Below, piece after piece: positions 35,218 to 46,519 of a stretch of 64,000 nt of DNA; the stretch's first letter is position 1, and every line of letters begins with the position of its first letter. Under the pieces are notes generated by a model, which did no database searches, had not been told where the DNA came from, and saw only the letters and a program-made list of their open reading frames with translations. Source of the stretch: Schizochytrium sp. TIO01 (lineage: Eukaryota; Sar; Bigyra; Thraustochytrida; Thraustochytriidae). The position numbers and the translations under genes were made by a program. The stretch is taken from contig SMSO01000036.1 in NCBI GenBank assembly GCA_004764695.1, positions 2,454,001 through 2,518,000 of the forward strand. The letters are read 5' to 3'.

Positions 35218-35315
35218 AAACAAACCAACGAACAAACAAACAAACAAACAAACAAACAAACAAACAAACAAACAAACAAACAAACAAACAAACAAACAGA
35301 CAAACAAACAGACAA
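35218..35315. repeat. (CAAA)n tetranucleotide repeat
   Basis: About 24 units, the longest tetranucleotide tract in the window. It is TTTG on the minus strand, so opposite in orientation to the other TTTG tracts. Confidence 0.92.
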
Positions 35316-35460
35316 AGATGGACCTGTCCAACCAAGTCTCGTGTAGATAGGCGCAAAAGTCGAGAGGACTCATTGACAGAGAAAACAAACCTAAGCAATG
35401 AAGGAATTTCGAGGGCCTATATGGCGAAAGAGAAGGAGAATGAGAAGAAGAAGCAGAAGG

Positions 35461-35513
35461 AATTAATTCATTCATTAATTTAATTAATTTAATTAATTTA
35501 GTTAATTTAATAA
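35461..35513. repeat. AATTAATTT repeat
   Basis: Imperfect 9-bp units of A and T only. Confidence 0.85.
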
Positions 35514-35756
35514 TTGACGGGAAATGGCTTAAGAGGGCACTACAGAGCGGTAAGAGGTAGCTTGCTCGGTAGGAGTGTCTAGTCGTAGTTATAGTTAAAA
35601 TATAAATATAATCGTAATTATAATTGAGTGATTAATTGATTGATTGATTAACTGAATCAACGCATGAAGATAAAGAAAGGACTTATTGAAAAGAAGGAGC
35701 GAAGACATGCCTCGGAATGAAGGGATCATCGATTGATCGCTCAATGGGATGCTCAT

Positions 35757-35795
35757 TGTTTGTTTGTTTGTTTGTCTGTCTGTCTGTCTGTCTGT
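35757..35795. repeat. (TTTG)n passing into (TCTG)n
   Basis: About four TTTG units followed by about five TCTG units. Confidence 0.9.
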
Positions 35796-36128
35796 TGCGA
35801 CTAATCATCTGAGAAAGGATGGAGGTAGGTGCTTGCTGGGTTGTTTGTTGCTGTTTGTTGCTGTTGTTGCGGATATTATTAATAATATTGGCGATGACAG
35901 TAAATGAAAGATAAATAATAATATGGAAAGAAAACAAATGATATTCATTCAATATTTAATTTCGTTGTTCTTCCACAGGAAAGGGCAAGGCAAAGCCAAG
36001 TCTGCGGAGGCGCAGAGGAAGAGCAGGGACGCTCTTGACAGACCTCGACGGCGGCGCGTACGCACGATCTGGACAGGCCGGCCTTCTATCGCTTCCTTCC
36101 TTCCGGCTCCCTCCCTCTCTCCTCCGCC

Positions 36129-38580
36129 ATGGCGGACGAGGAGTCCCACATGCCTGCCTCCACGGAGGCCATCTCCCTAGAGGCCTCCACGCACAACCCG
36201 TCCTCCGACGATGCCGACGACGCACCCCTCGCTGGCATCGAGGATGCCGACGACCGCCCCCGCGACGACGATGACCTCGAGGAGCCCTCCGCCGGCACCG
36301 ACAACCGCTGGCACGACGTCCTCGGCGGCGGCACCGTCATGCGACGCACGGTAAGCCCGGGTTCGGGCCCGAGTCCGGAGTACAAATGTGCAGCATACGT
36401 GCACTACGTTGCACGCATTCAAGGTCACGAGGACACGTATGAGAATACTCGGGACCTTGGAGAAGATCCTGTGGAGGTGGTGATTGGGGACAATATTATG
36501 GAGACCGTGGTGCCGGGTCTGATGTTGGGTATTAGATTGATGAAAGAAGGCGAGATTGCGGACATAAAGGTTAACCATCGGTTTGGGTATGCCGACCAAG
36601 GGTTCAAGGACTTGGTTGGTCCGAATGAAGATATTGAGTTCAGAGTAGAACTGGTCCGGGTGGGCGAAAGGGAGAAAGAACCGGTGGAGATGGACCCCCA
36701 GGAACTTATTCATCATGTGCGCAAGCGCAAGGAGAGGGGAAATGCGTTCTTCGCGCTCGATCGCATCGATAAGGCGTTGCAATGCTATCAAGGATGGACT
36801 CAAGAGGAGTGAGTCTCACCTACCGCCAGCACCACAACCTGGGGAAGAACCGCCCCCGGAGCCGGAACATGACCCGTACAACGATAACCCAGAACTCATC
36901 AAACTGCGAGCTCAGTGTGCAGGAAACGCCGCTGCATGTTTCGAGAAACTCAAGAAGTGGAAGGAGGCAGGAGATGCATGCGTTGCAGCGCTCGCACTTG
37001 ACCCGCAGAACCTCAAGTATCTCCTTCGCGCGGCAAATGTATCAACCATGCGGGGAAACTTCGAGGAGGCCAAGGCCTGCCTCCACACAGCTAAACTCGT
37101 GTACCCGGATAATCCGTCTGTATCCGTTGCAGTGCGCAAGTTTAAGTCTCATGTCAGTGCTTATAAGGAGAAGGAGAAGGAAGCATACGGTGGCTTCCTT
37201 CACCAGTCGGGAGCTTCCTCGTCATCATCCTCATCGTCTTCTGCACAAGCTGCAGAAACAACAACAACGCCCTCCACACGGGCAACATCTTCATCATCTT
37301 CAGCATTCGCCTCTTCGCCTCGTACAACAGGATCTTCATCGTCTTCATCCTCCTCTTCAATGTCTGCTTCGCCACAACAGTATCAATCAGGAATAAATGA
37401 AAGTGTGCCGCACGAGTCTGGATCTTCAGGCGTAGGATCCTCATCCTCAATATCTGGTTCGTCTTCTTCAGTAGCGTCTGGATCTGCTGCTGGATCACCT
37501 GCTTCGAGCACAGACTCTCCAGCCGCTTCTGATGACCCTCATCCCGTGGCAGCTGGGGAGCCAACATCTGGCACGCACAAAAGAAGACGTCGCATGAGCA
37601 CTCAGCAGCGTCTCTTCAACCTCATGGTCCTTCTTGCTCCGACTTTAGTTGCTGTTCTTGCATTTGTGGTTATTCTTCCTTCTCAGGCTACCGCAGCACC
37701 AGTTCTGGCAAAAGAAACAAACCTTATGGGGGCATGGGCAAATGAGTCTAAAGACCTCGCTCAAAAAATTCTGCGTGATGCATCTTTGGACTCTCTAACT
37801 TGCGAGGGAAGGCAGCAACGAGGATCCTGCTGTATCTGCCAAAATATTATGCAGCAGGCTGCAATGCGCCAAGAAAAGGCCAAGAATGCCTACCCGGAGC
37901 GCTCTGTGCAGGTGGGTTTTCGTCAGGACGGAAAGCGCTTTTTGCCATTCCACCTCTCAGAAGAGGTTGGACTCACCATTTTAGAGCGCATTTGCGGTCG
38001 CTTCCCAGTAGATATCCCGGCTGATCACCCAGATATGGATGAAGCTAAGAGGGCTTCTAACAAGGCTTGCCATGCCTTCCTGGACAGCTTTCACGATGAC
38101 TTCCTCAAAGTGTTGACAACGCCATTTCCAGATGAAGCATCTTTGATCAAACGAGCCTGTTCTGAGGTTATTGGGGTTTGCCCAGTGCGCACACATAAGT
38201 GGTATGAAACAATTCGTGAACTTGGGTTTGCATACATGAACATGCCGTGTACTGTTTGCACTGGCGTAAGTAATTTGCTCACTGAGACAAAGCAGAACAC
38301 CGATCTCGATACTCTTTTGGCTTTGCTCCGGGCCCCTTCATCGATGTGTGCTCAGTTGAGGGTAAATATTCCAGCACAGGAAACAAGGGTTTCCCAAGTG
38401 GCCAGTGTGATTGGCGATGCATGCATTGATTTGATCTACGAAAACCGCGCTGTGATCAAGGAGATTCTGAAAGGCGACAACTCTACGGAGGGTAGCTCAT
38501 CTTCCTGTCCTCGTGAGTTAAATATTCAGCTTTGTGCTGCGCACTGCCCTGCCAGTGTTCTTGAAATGGCTGAAATATAA
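36129..38580 (+). CDS. FKBP-TPR protein fused through a membrane segment to two saposin-B-like domains (one frameshift)
   Basis: The first frame (36129-36812) encodes an acidic N-terminus, a divergent FKBP domain (about residues 65-190) and the start of a TPR helix ending KALQCYQ. The second frame (readable from about 36790 to 38580) continues that helix as DGLKRSE and then gives further TPR helices (AGNAAACFEKLKKWKEA, LRAANVSTMRGNFEEA). One extra base near 36790 separates the frames, and no GT..AG intron of the right length fits. After the TPRs come a Ser-rich linker, a membrane segment (about 37617-37680) and a Cys-rich tail. That tail has two saposin-B-type patterns: CCICQ..KACHAFLDSF..RACSEVIGVC and CTVC..DACIDLIYEN..CPRELNIQLC. 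The FKBP site is degenerate (YENTRD where FDSSRD is usual), as in non-canonical FKBP38. It probably spans the ER membrane with the saposin part luminal; that is inference. Confidence 0.75.
36780..36815 (+). other. Apparent +1 frameshift inside the FKBP fusion gene
   Basis: Frame 0 reads ..CYQ then a short tail to TGA at 36810-36812. Frame +1 picks up DGLKRSE without loss of TPR continuity. Removing one G in CAAGGATGG would join them. A GTGAGT lies at 36809, but downstream AG sites at 36829, 36847, 36861, 36892, 36910 and 36915 do not give the required intron length of 3n+1. Confidence 0.7.
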
Positions 38581-39381
38581 TCAGCATGTAACAACATCAA
38601 TAACATCAACAGCCAATACCACATATTTCGCCATCATGGACGAGATGTAGCTGGGGATGACGCTACTTTCGTTGTGTTGGGTGCTAAATGCTTCAACTTT
38701 TACCTTTCAACTCGTATATTTTACATCATTTAAAAACAGAAGAAAGAAAAATGGCAGAAAAGAAGAGACCTCATTCGAATCGGATTGTTAGCTTTGGGGT
38801 TTTGTTTGGTGACGGACTCGGTCGGTTTGCCTGCCTTTTTTCCCTTTCTTTTTTCACGCCCGTAACAACACGAAGAAGCAAGGATCAAGACGTTGATTAG
38901 CGGATATGAACCAAGGATTTGCTTGTCACTTTGACACAAATAGTTCTGGCTCAAACTTTGGCAAGAACAAGGAAAAGAGAAGAAGAAGAAGAAGAAGGAA
39001 AAAAAAAAAAGAGGTTTCTCCTGTATTAAGCATACCTTCATTCATCCGCGTGGTGGCGCCACGAAATTTAGCTTGAATAGCAAGAGAGAAAAAGAAAAGA
39101 AAAGAAAGAAAAGAAAAGATTAATATCGCCTCAAACAACGAAGTTGGCAGCCGCAAAATAAGCACTGGAATGTGGAAGTTGAGACGCTGCATGCACATAC
39201 AAACGTTGCAGCAAAGCTCGTATAACCTGCGCCTATTTCTATATTCTTGGTATTCATAACTTTAAACATAAAGTTCTATTGCTACCCTTTTACTAATATG
39301 CAAATTTGCTCAATCGCCCCCCGCCCCCCCTTATCGTTGTTGTGTTTCTACGTCATGCTGTGTTTGTACACCAAGAAAGAT
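38581..39381. other. Intergenic region between convergent genes
   Basis: It holds the 3' flanks of the FKBP fusion and of QTRT1, with A/G-rich runs near 38970-39015 and 39085-39118. No gene is seen. Confidence 0.55.
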
Positions 39382-40788
39382 TCATTCAGTTTCTTGGGTC
39401 ACCTCCTCTACCTTTGCCTCTGCTTCTGCGCCCCGGACCTCTCGCTCTAAATCTTGATCAAGTTTAATCCCGGCAGCGTCCAAGGCCTCGCAGACCCACA
39501 AAGGTACCTTATCTCCAGTGAATTGGTTACGCAAGAATTCGTTGACAAACGCCGGGTACCGGTCCTCCAGGATAGCCTTCCGCATCTTGCGAACAAGCTG
39601 TAAAAGATACACCAAATTGTGATGCGTGACAATGCTTGCAACGCCATTATCTGCGGCCTGCTTAAAGAGAAAGTGCAAACTAGCACGTGAAAAAGCGGGA
39701 AAACTAGCCCCTTCCTTTGCCGGGCGACAAGCCTGGCAAGGACAATTCGGCGAGATTGGGCTAGCATCCGAAGCGTACTTGGCATGTTTGAGTTTCATGA
39801 GCCCAAAGTCCGTGAACGCAGTGCCAAACCGGGCCGTGCGAGTTCCATACACAGAGTCATACATGTCAACACCAAGTGCGCTGCAGACAACAATATCTAG
39901 AGGATGTCCCACGCCCATGAGGTAACGCGGCTTATGCGTCGGCAGATGGCGGCAGCAGACATCAACAACGCGCCAGAACTGGTCTTTGGACTCTCCTCCA
40001 GCAAGGCCTCCAATGGCGTATCCTGGAATATCTTCATCACGTTTGGCCATCTCGGCCAAGCATCGCTCGCGAAGACCGCCTGGAGCCACATCCAGACCAC
40101 CCTGGACGATTGCGAAAAGGTTTTGATGCTGAGGTCCGCTCTTGTAGCCATTCTTGGCATCCTCCTCACCACCACGTTTATGTTCCTTAATACAGCGGTC
40201 AAGCCATCGAACTGTGCGGTCCGTAGCCTCTGCAAAGCGCTGATCGTCCACAGTACAAGAGTGGATGACATCGTCAAGCATCATCACAATATCTGACCCG
40301 ATTCGATGCTGCGTGCGAATGGACTCTTCTGGCGTGAGCATGAGTTGAGTTCCGTCGGAGGGAGACTGAAAGTTTACACCTTCTTCAGTAATCTGCGCGA
40401 GACGCAGCAGCGAGACCATTTGGAATCCACCAGAATCCGTCAAGATGTTACCATTCCAGTTCATGAATTTGTGAAGACCTCCCATACGGCGCAAGCGGTC
40501 CGCACCGGGTTGGTTGGCGAGGTGGTAGGTGTTGCCGAGAAGGATTTGACAGGAGATGGGATCATCCCGCATCTCCTGCGTTGTGATGCCTTTGATCGTG
40601 CCCTTGGTGCCCACGGGCTGGAAAACCGGCGTCGCCACAGGTCCATGAGGCAGACGTAGCGTCAAGGCGCGGGCCCTGCCGCACGTGCTCTCTACGCAGA
40701 CGCTTAGAGCAGGTCCACACACAACGAAGCCATCGTCACCGGAGGCAGTGGAGACCTCTACCGCGGGCGTGCCATCGATCTGCGCCAT
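39382..40788 (-). CDS. QTRT1: Queuine tRNA-ribosyltransferase catalytic subunit 1
   Basis: The enzyme swaps guanine for queuine at the wobble position (34) of tRNAs with GUN anticodons, usually as a dimer with QTRT2. The 468-aa protein carries the TGT barrel with TDSGGFQM (general Asp), MLDDVIHS, FAIVQGGLD and IGGLAGGES, then KPRYLMGVGHPLD and the nucleophile Asp in DMYDSVYGTRTARFG. The zinc site CxCxxC (CPCQAC) is followed by an extended loop and His in VTHHN. Eukaryotic QTRT1 proteins are about 400 aa; the extra length is about 40 residues at the N-terminus and an acidic tail. The substrate queuine must come from food or symbionts, since eukaryotes do not make it. The start Met at 40788 begins MAQIDG. 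The frame is uninterrupted. Confidence 0.95.
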   Translation of the reverse strand: MAQIDGTPAVEVSTASGDDGFVVCGPALSVCVESTCGRARALTLRLPHGPVATPVFQPVGTKGTIKGITTQEMRDDPISCQILLGNTYHLANQPGADRLRRMGGLHKFMNWNGNILTDSGGFQMVSLLRLAQITEEGVNFQSPSDGTQLMLTPEESIRTQHRIGSDIVMMLDDVIHSCTVDDQRFAEATDRTVRWLDRCIKEHKRGGEEDAKNGYKSGPQHQNLFAIVQGGLDVAPGGLRERCLAEMAKRDEDIPGYAIGGLAGGESKDQFWRVVDVCCRHLPTHKPRYLMGVGHPLDIVVCSALGVDMYDSVYGTRTARFGTAFTDFGLMKLKHAKYASDASPISPNCPCQACRPAKEGASFPAFSRASLHFLFKQAADNGVASIVTHHNLVYLLQLVRKMRKAILEDRYPAFVNEFLRNQFTGDKVPLWVCEALDAAGIKLDQDLEREVRGAEAEAKVEEVTQETE

Positions 40789-42114
40789 GGTCTTGGCAAC
40801 GGGGTCGATGCAGACGGATGGATGTCAGTGGCGCGAGAGAGCGAGAGAAGAGCTCTCTTCCTTTGAAGTGAGCGAGCCGCTTGCTGAGAGGAGACGTGCG
40901 CGGGTCCCGGCTTTCAACGGGGAGCTGAACGCAAGCGCCGGTAGGAAGACGGCACGCGAAGGAGCGCGCCACGCCCCGCAGATTGCTTCTTTGGCGCGAA
41001 CTTTTAATGTCGATCGTTGTCCGAATCCCAATAATATGTGAGGGAATGGAACATCCAAAAACAAGCAAGCAAATACAACACAAAATATGCAAAGTACCCG
41101 CCTTCTTCTAACTAACAGCTGAGACTCCCATGTGAAGAAGATTGCGTCTTCAAGATAATCGAGGCTTCGGCATGAACTCCAGACAAGACATTGGCCATGA
41201 GCTGCTCAGCCTCGATGAGGTTGACAATTTTTAGTTGGCGGTCGTGGGGAAGCATTGGTCGAAACCAGTGCGTTTGTGGTGGGCTGAGGACGAAACCTGT
41301 GGCTCGAGAGGGGACCTGAAACCTTTGGCGAATTATGCAGAACAGCAAATCAGTTCTGGAGATGCATTCAGAGTATGCCGACTTTAGAGCACGAGGTTTG
41401 TTTGAGGAGGGTATCGGGAAATCTGTAGTCGAGTCGCAGTTTATGATCAGAGCACGCACATCAATCAAGCCGAAGCTTGCTTCGAACTTCTGGCTGAGAA
41501 TCGAGCTCGAGCACAATGCGCAGACTGTCTGGATAATCTAGCTGGCGTGGCGGATAAGAGAAAACCTCAGCTCAGGAGAGGTCACTCTCGAACTTGGAGT
41601 GACTTGTTTCGCGTGGCGTGCCTCTAGACACTTATTTCTTCAGCTGGGAACCCTTTCAGCTCCTCGCCACCTTTCAGAACTCATACACGGTTTGCATATT
41701 CGAGGCAGCTCCGGCAATGGTCCTCGTGGAGGTCTTCACTCGCTACGCAAAGTAGTGGTCAGTATCGATCTTGATTGATTGCGATGCAGTATCGCATCCC
41801 ACAGATTCCTAAACATTCCTCGTAGGATTGCCTCGAAGAAAGAAGTCACGCCGCCTTCAGTCAGAATGGAAGTGGCCAACCCCCACGCCGAGGATGCCTC
41901 CGGCCCGTATTCAACTTGCCAGCCTCCGCAGGCAATCCCGCCTGATCGACCGAATATATATATCCAAGTTGTCAACTTCTCCGTAAGACCTTTGACGTAA
42001 GAACTGTGCTCTCGGTACCTAGAAAGGTATACTATTATTATTATCATCTTCAATTTATTCTTAATCCTCATTATCACAACGATTAAACGACGTTATGAAA
42101 AATCAAACATTAAC

Positions 42115-42154
42115 GAAAGAAAGAAAGAATGAATGAAAGAAAGAAAGAAAGAAA
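42115..42154. repeat. (AAAG)n repeat with GAATGAAT interruption
   Basis: About ten tetranucleotide units. Confidence 0.88.
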
Positions 42155-43647
42155 GCGTCAATCTATCATGGGCATCCATCTTCCCATGAGTGGCCACGCT
42201 CCCTTTGGGCCTACCGTTTAGCGTAGGTAGCTTTAGTGCTCATAGATTAGGAGTCGCTCGCAGTTTTAAGGTCAAAAACACCGAGACGAAGTCGAAGCTG
42301 GGTCAAGAAATGAAGAAGTGTTGAGATTGAAGTTGAAAACGTGAAGGGGCGATACCAGAAGGGGGCTACTTAGTGACCTGCTCTCCTGACGAGACTTCAA
42401 AGATCCTGGCTTGCATACACGCCAGGATGTCCACTTCTTATTTTGAGAAGAAAACGGGAAAGAAAGAGAATCTTTATTTAAATAAAATTATTATTTACAA
42501 AAAACAAAAAAACAAAACAAAAAAAACTCATTTGTCTATATTTATATATTATTTTTAGATTCTTTTTTATCTTTCAAGTGCGCAAGTAGGTTGTATTGTT
42601 CTTTCCCAAGCAAGGACGTGCATATTGATGTGTGAGACACCGAAGAAGTCTAAGTGGCCGTGTCGTAGTAGTAGTTATGATGTACTTAGACCAGGGCTGT
42701 TCATTTCTGCTTCTGTACATGGGCAAAAATTGCTACAAACGAGTTCATCCCATCGAAGAGGTGGATGTGGCGCAAAGAGTTTATGCCAAGTTACGAAGCC
42801 GCGGATTATTGATTGAACTGAGGAGGGTGGCTGACAGGTGCTCTGGCCGAGGTTGGTCATTGCCCAAACGTGTTTCGCGAGCAGAGTTGTGTTTTAGAAA
42901 GCCTTTATTTGCGGTCTTTTCAGAAAAGTTTATTGCTATATTGCCTTTATAAAATTTTTATAATGGATGGTAAAAGGGATCATGAAATAAGCAATAGTGA
43001 CGCATACATATATGTTCACTCCGCTCAAAGAATAAACACAAATCGAGGATCAAAGCGAGTGCCGAGGCCTTGGCCACTCACGATGGTCTCTGCTGCGCTG
43101 ATGGCGATGAGGCCAGCGGACACGCACCTGAAACAGGTCCAAGCACGCATAAACTCGTGCGAGAGCTGAAAGCGGCCATTAGAAAGTCACTGCGATCGAC
43201 GTTAAAACTATGGTAGGAACGTCATATTTACAGTTAAAAGAAAGATATTCCTCCTTTCCTTTTCTTTTCTTTTTCTTGGTTTTTTTCTTGATTTTCTCAA
43301 CTTCTGCAAGCGTGGGTTCCTCAGGAGTATGTATCTAAAAATGTACAAGGCGACCACGCATTAAAACGCAAGCATCGGTGGTTGGACCCCTTTGTCCGCT
43401 GCCTCCTCGGGCCTGCAGCGATACTATTCCTCTTCTGCAGACTGCAGTCTAGTACTGGAGTTGAGTCCGGTTCGTGGAGCGGTCTATAGCCTATAGTAAA
43501 CCACCAATAGGCCTTTTGCGACATAAAGTAGAGAATACGCAGAGCAAGTAGAGTATAGTCGGTGCTGCTGCTTGACACTTTTTTAGTAGCTGCAGACCAT
43601 TTCAATCAATTTATCTTTAAATGATTGTGATTATCTTCAAGTTTTGA

Positions 43648-43704
43648 TGGATTGATGTATTGATGTATTGATGTATTGATGTATTGATGTATTGATTGAT
43701 TGAT
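43648..43704. repeat. Octamer repeat TGTATTGA passing into (TTGA)n
   Basis: Five to six octamers followed by three tetramers. Confidence 0.9.
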
Positions 43705-44009
43705 TTTGCAAACTAAAAGTAAAATCTTTGAATGATTGATTCTAAAATTGATTAGGTTAGCTAATCGATACAGTAAGTAGAGCACCACTACCAATGGTAC
43801 ATGAGTATATTTTCTTTTAAGTTTAATGCGACTCGAAATCATGGCACTCATTGAGCGTATAAGAAGAATGTAGAAAAGAAGAAGAACATGATATGATAAC
43901 ATTGGAGTTGTTATCGCTTACTTTCGCAACCACGCGTAGTAGTGGAGCAGAATCCTAATTCGAGGTCGGATCGCGACCGGAGGGCGCGCTCGGCTTGGAT
44001 CGGGGCAGG

Positions 44010-45530
44010 ATGCAGTTCCGGCACGCCAAGCAAAGCCGCGACCGCGATGCCTTACGATATGAAGGGCCGAAGCTGGTGGTCTCGGTGGTTGTCTTCCTAG
44101 GCGTGTCCGCGATCATCCCGCTGTACAACAAGGTTGTCTTCGAGGGTGCCGCGGGAGATAAAGGCTTCCCGTACCCGCTTACAATGACGTTTCTGCAGCT
44201 CGGATTCACAGCCGTGGCTCTGACGATTGGCGAGGTGTTCCGCAGATTTTGGAGGCTGGCATGGGCTCGACGAGACCAGGATTACTACCACCCGGCGACT
44301 GTCCTGCCAACGCAGAATTCTGCATTACTTCGCGAGGGGAGCTGCTCAAGCATCACGAGCACCCAAAGCGAATTCCCATGCGGCCACATGGCTAGTCAAG
44401 ACAGCCCTGACGAAGCACACGAAGAGCATACGGCTCTACGCATTGATAGAACTACCTTCCAAGGACAGTCTGTGGACTCACTGAGCTCGTTGCGACCGGA
44501 CCATGAGGAGATGACTTATGAAAGGCTCCTCGAGCAGAGCTGGATCTTTGGTCCTGATCTGTGGTACAAAATGAGAATCACAATGCCTATTGGCACCCTC
44601 TTTGGAGCAAAGTACGCCGTTACTAACTGGGGTCTCAAGCTCGTTCCGCTTGCACCGCATTTACTCCTCCAGGCCACCGACCTTATGTTCACAGTGGTGT
44701 TTGCGCACATGATCAACCGTGAGCGCCTCAACAGACTTGAACTGATATCCTGCATCGGATCCACCTTCGGCACAGTCCTCGTAGCATACCGCACGAACCA
44801 GCTCCTCCCGCCTGGCACGGGACTCTATGCCGTGACCATCAACTTAATCAGCCCCGTACTGCTTGGTCTCTGTGTCACGCTTCTACGCAAGGCCTCTCAC
44901 CATTTGCTTGTGCGAGAGGCGGGTCCCTTAGGTCGCGTTCCCGGGATGAACCCGGTTGAACTCACCGCAATTAAGCTCTGGTGGAGCTGTGCTGTAATTT
45001 TCCCCTTTGTGATTCTCTTCGAGGACGGTGGCTTGCAGAGGCTGGGCATCTCTGCACCCAGTAGTAACATTCCCGTCTCAGTCTTTGCGCAGACAGAGAG
45101 CCCTGGACTATTTTTGGCTGCTCTCGGAGGTGGTGTGTTTATTCTAGTTTTCCAGGTCAACATGACCTGGATGAGTACAATGGCCACTGCTGTCACGGTG
45201 GGCGTGATCGGCAGTCTCAAGGTCTTTCCACAGTGGGTCGTTGCCATCCTTTACGCTGGTAATCTCGACCTCAGTCTCACAAATGTCACAGGAGCGTTTC
45301 TTCTGCTCCTCTTTTGCACGGTATGGGCCTACTCCCGCTACGACGCAGCAATCACTGATTCCAGACTGCAATACACCACTAAACCAACGAAACGCCGATC
45401 CTCCTCGATCCGCCGCCACCAAGCTCGTGTACATCGAAACTCAAAGGGCTACGGATCCATCGGTACCGGAAGCAACGCTAGCTCACTCAGTGAGACCACT
45501 GCGTTGCTAGCCAAGCAAGCACCAGCGTAA
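44010..45530 (+). CDS. Drug/metabolite transporter superfamily: SLC35/TPT nucleotide-sugar or triose-phosphate transporter
   Basis: This is a multi-pass membrane exchanger of the SLC35/TPT group, expected in Golgi, ER or plastid-derived membranes. The start is the ATG at 44010, since the frame upstream begins with a non-ATG codon; this gives 506 aa. About ten hydrophobic segments are present. The first half has VVFLGVSAIIPLYNKVVFEG, typical of the SLC35C2/TPT family start. The second half has KYAVTNWGLKLVPLAPHLLLQAT, SCIGSTFGTVLVAYR and a terminal MATAVTVGVIGSLKVFPQW. A hydrophilic loop of about 100 residues (about 80-180) interrupts the membrane region between early helices and is longer than usual. 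The basic, Ser-rich tail includes RRSSSIRRH. The exact substrate cannot be predicted. Confidence 0.88.
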   Translation: MQFRHAKQSRDRDALRYEGPKLVVSVVVFLGVSAIIPLYNKVVFEGAAGDKGFPYPLTMTFLQLGFTAVALTIGEVFRRFWRLAWARRDQDYYHPATVLPTQNSALLREGSCSSITSTQSEFPCGHMASQDSPDEAHEEHTALRIDRTTFQGQSVDSLSSLRPDHEEMTYERLLEQSWIFGPDLWYKMRITMPIGTLFGAKYAVTNWGLKLVPLAPHLLLQATDLMFTVVFAHMINRERLNRLELISCIGSTFGTVLVAYRTNQLLPPGTGLYAVTINLISPVLLGLCVTLLRKASHHLLVREAGPLGRVPGMNPVELTAIKLWWSCAVIFPFVILFEDGGLQRLGISAPSSNIPVSVFAQTESPGLFLAALGGGVFILVFQVNMTWMSTMATAVTVGVIGSLKVFPQWVVAILYAGNLDLSLTNVTGAFLLLLFCTVWAYSRYDAAITDSRLQYTTKPTKRRSSSIRRHQARVHRNSKGYGSIGTGSNASSLSETTALLAKQAPA

Positions 45531-45620
45531 ACTAGTAGAGGCAGATGTTTCATCTGCCTTTTGGAGAAACCCTGGGTTTCTTTCTCTCTTTTTCTTTTAG
45601 TCTGTATGCACGCGCAAGCG

Positions 45621-45621
<1 letters not shown>

Positions 45622-45653
<32 letters not shown>
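45622..45653. repeat. (TC)n dinucleotide repeat
   Basis: About 15 TC units. Confidence 0.92.
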
Positions 45654-45656
<3 letters not shown>

Positions 45657-46519
45657 ACTAGCTTGCGATGTTTTTGTTGCTGATTAAAAGGAGGGCTCCT
45701 CTGTAGCTTTTCTCAATACCTTTGATGTTATTGCTCTAATTCTCCCTCACTCTTTCTTCGCTTGGTTTGGCGTAGAAGTCTCAAGTATGACAAGATTTTG
45801 ACGTTAAAAGTTAGGTTCCTTTCTATCTATACATGCGCGCTTTTCCCCACTGATGTAAAAACTCAAAAGTGTCGCTTCAAGTTGGTACCCTGGTAACCCT
45901 TTACCCCCTCTCGCTTCCTCTCTCCCATTAAGTACTAGTGCTACCTTTCTCTTTCATGTTTTGCTTCATGTTTGCTCATTTCTATTTTAAAATCGAAAGT
46001 CTCTAGTGTGAATTTCGTTTGGCTTTCATGAAGAATTGAACAAATCTCGAATTTCCGACAAGATTTGATACCTCTCGATTTGCTCTTCCCCATGCCTGCT
46101 TTAATTTTATTTTTACATTTATCACTTACCCAAAGGCCACAAATTAGCTTCTGTAATTAACATCATCTCCTGATATCTAGCTGCATTTCTGAAAGAGCGT
46201 CATCAAAACACTAGCTAGAACCCCAGGTGATTATACTATTCCACGCCGTTCAGTTTTGTATATTTTTATGCAAAGAATCTATGAATCTGCAAACTGAATT
46301 AGCGCACTTCATCGAGCATGGCCCATCATCACAGAACCTGCCACTCTCAGTGCCATTGCTCATTCTGACGTAACATCATCGGCACTATAGCGGCCTATCC
46401 TCCTCCTAAAGAGGCCCAACGACCTTTTCTCTTTCTCTTTTCTTTTATCACGTCGGACAGAGCGATCCTTCGCATCGCAACGGCGAAGAAGCAGGCAGAA
46501 GGGACTTAATTAAATACGG

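Larger units (their letters stand above)
33926..36128. other. Intergenic region, 2.2 kb, repeat-rich
   Basis: The left part is the copper ATPase 3' flank; the right end should hold the FKBP fusion gene's promoter. The centre contains ATTAATTG-type sequence (34850-34910) and three simple-repeat tracts listed separately. No gene is recognised. Confidence 0.55.
40789..44009. other. Intergenic region, 3.2 kb
   Basis: Its left end should hold the QTRT1 promoter. The interior contains two repeat tracts listed separately and several short frames on both strands without recognisable similarity. No RNA gene signature is seen. Confidence 0.5.

Noticed and set aside
35170-35475. VCLF-type repeat peptide on the minus strand
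   Set aside because: It is a translation of the CAAA/TTTG microsatellite with no non-repeat domain.
36809-36829. A 21-bp GTGAGT..CCAG mini-intron in the FKBP fusion gene
   Set aside because: Removing it keeps the original frame, which then meets a stop without TPR sequence, so it cannot explain the frame change.
41112-41516. 134-aa frame on the minus strand, complex in composition
   Set aside because: It is not low-complexity and could be real. It has no recognised motif, overlaps another frame on the opposite strand, and has no visible supporting signals.
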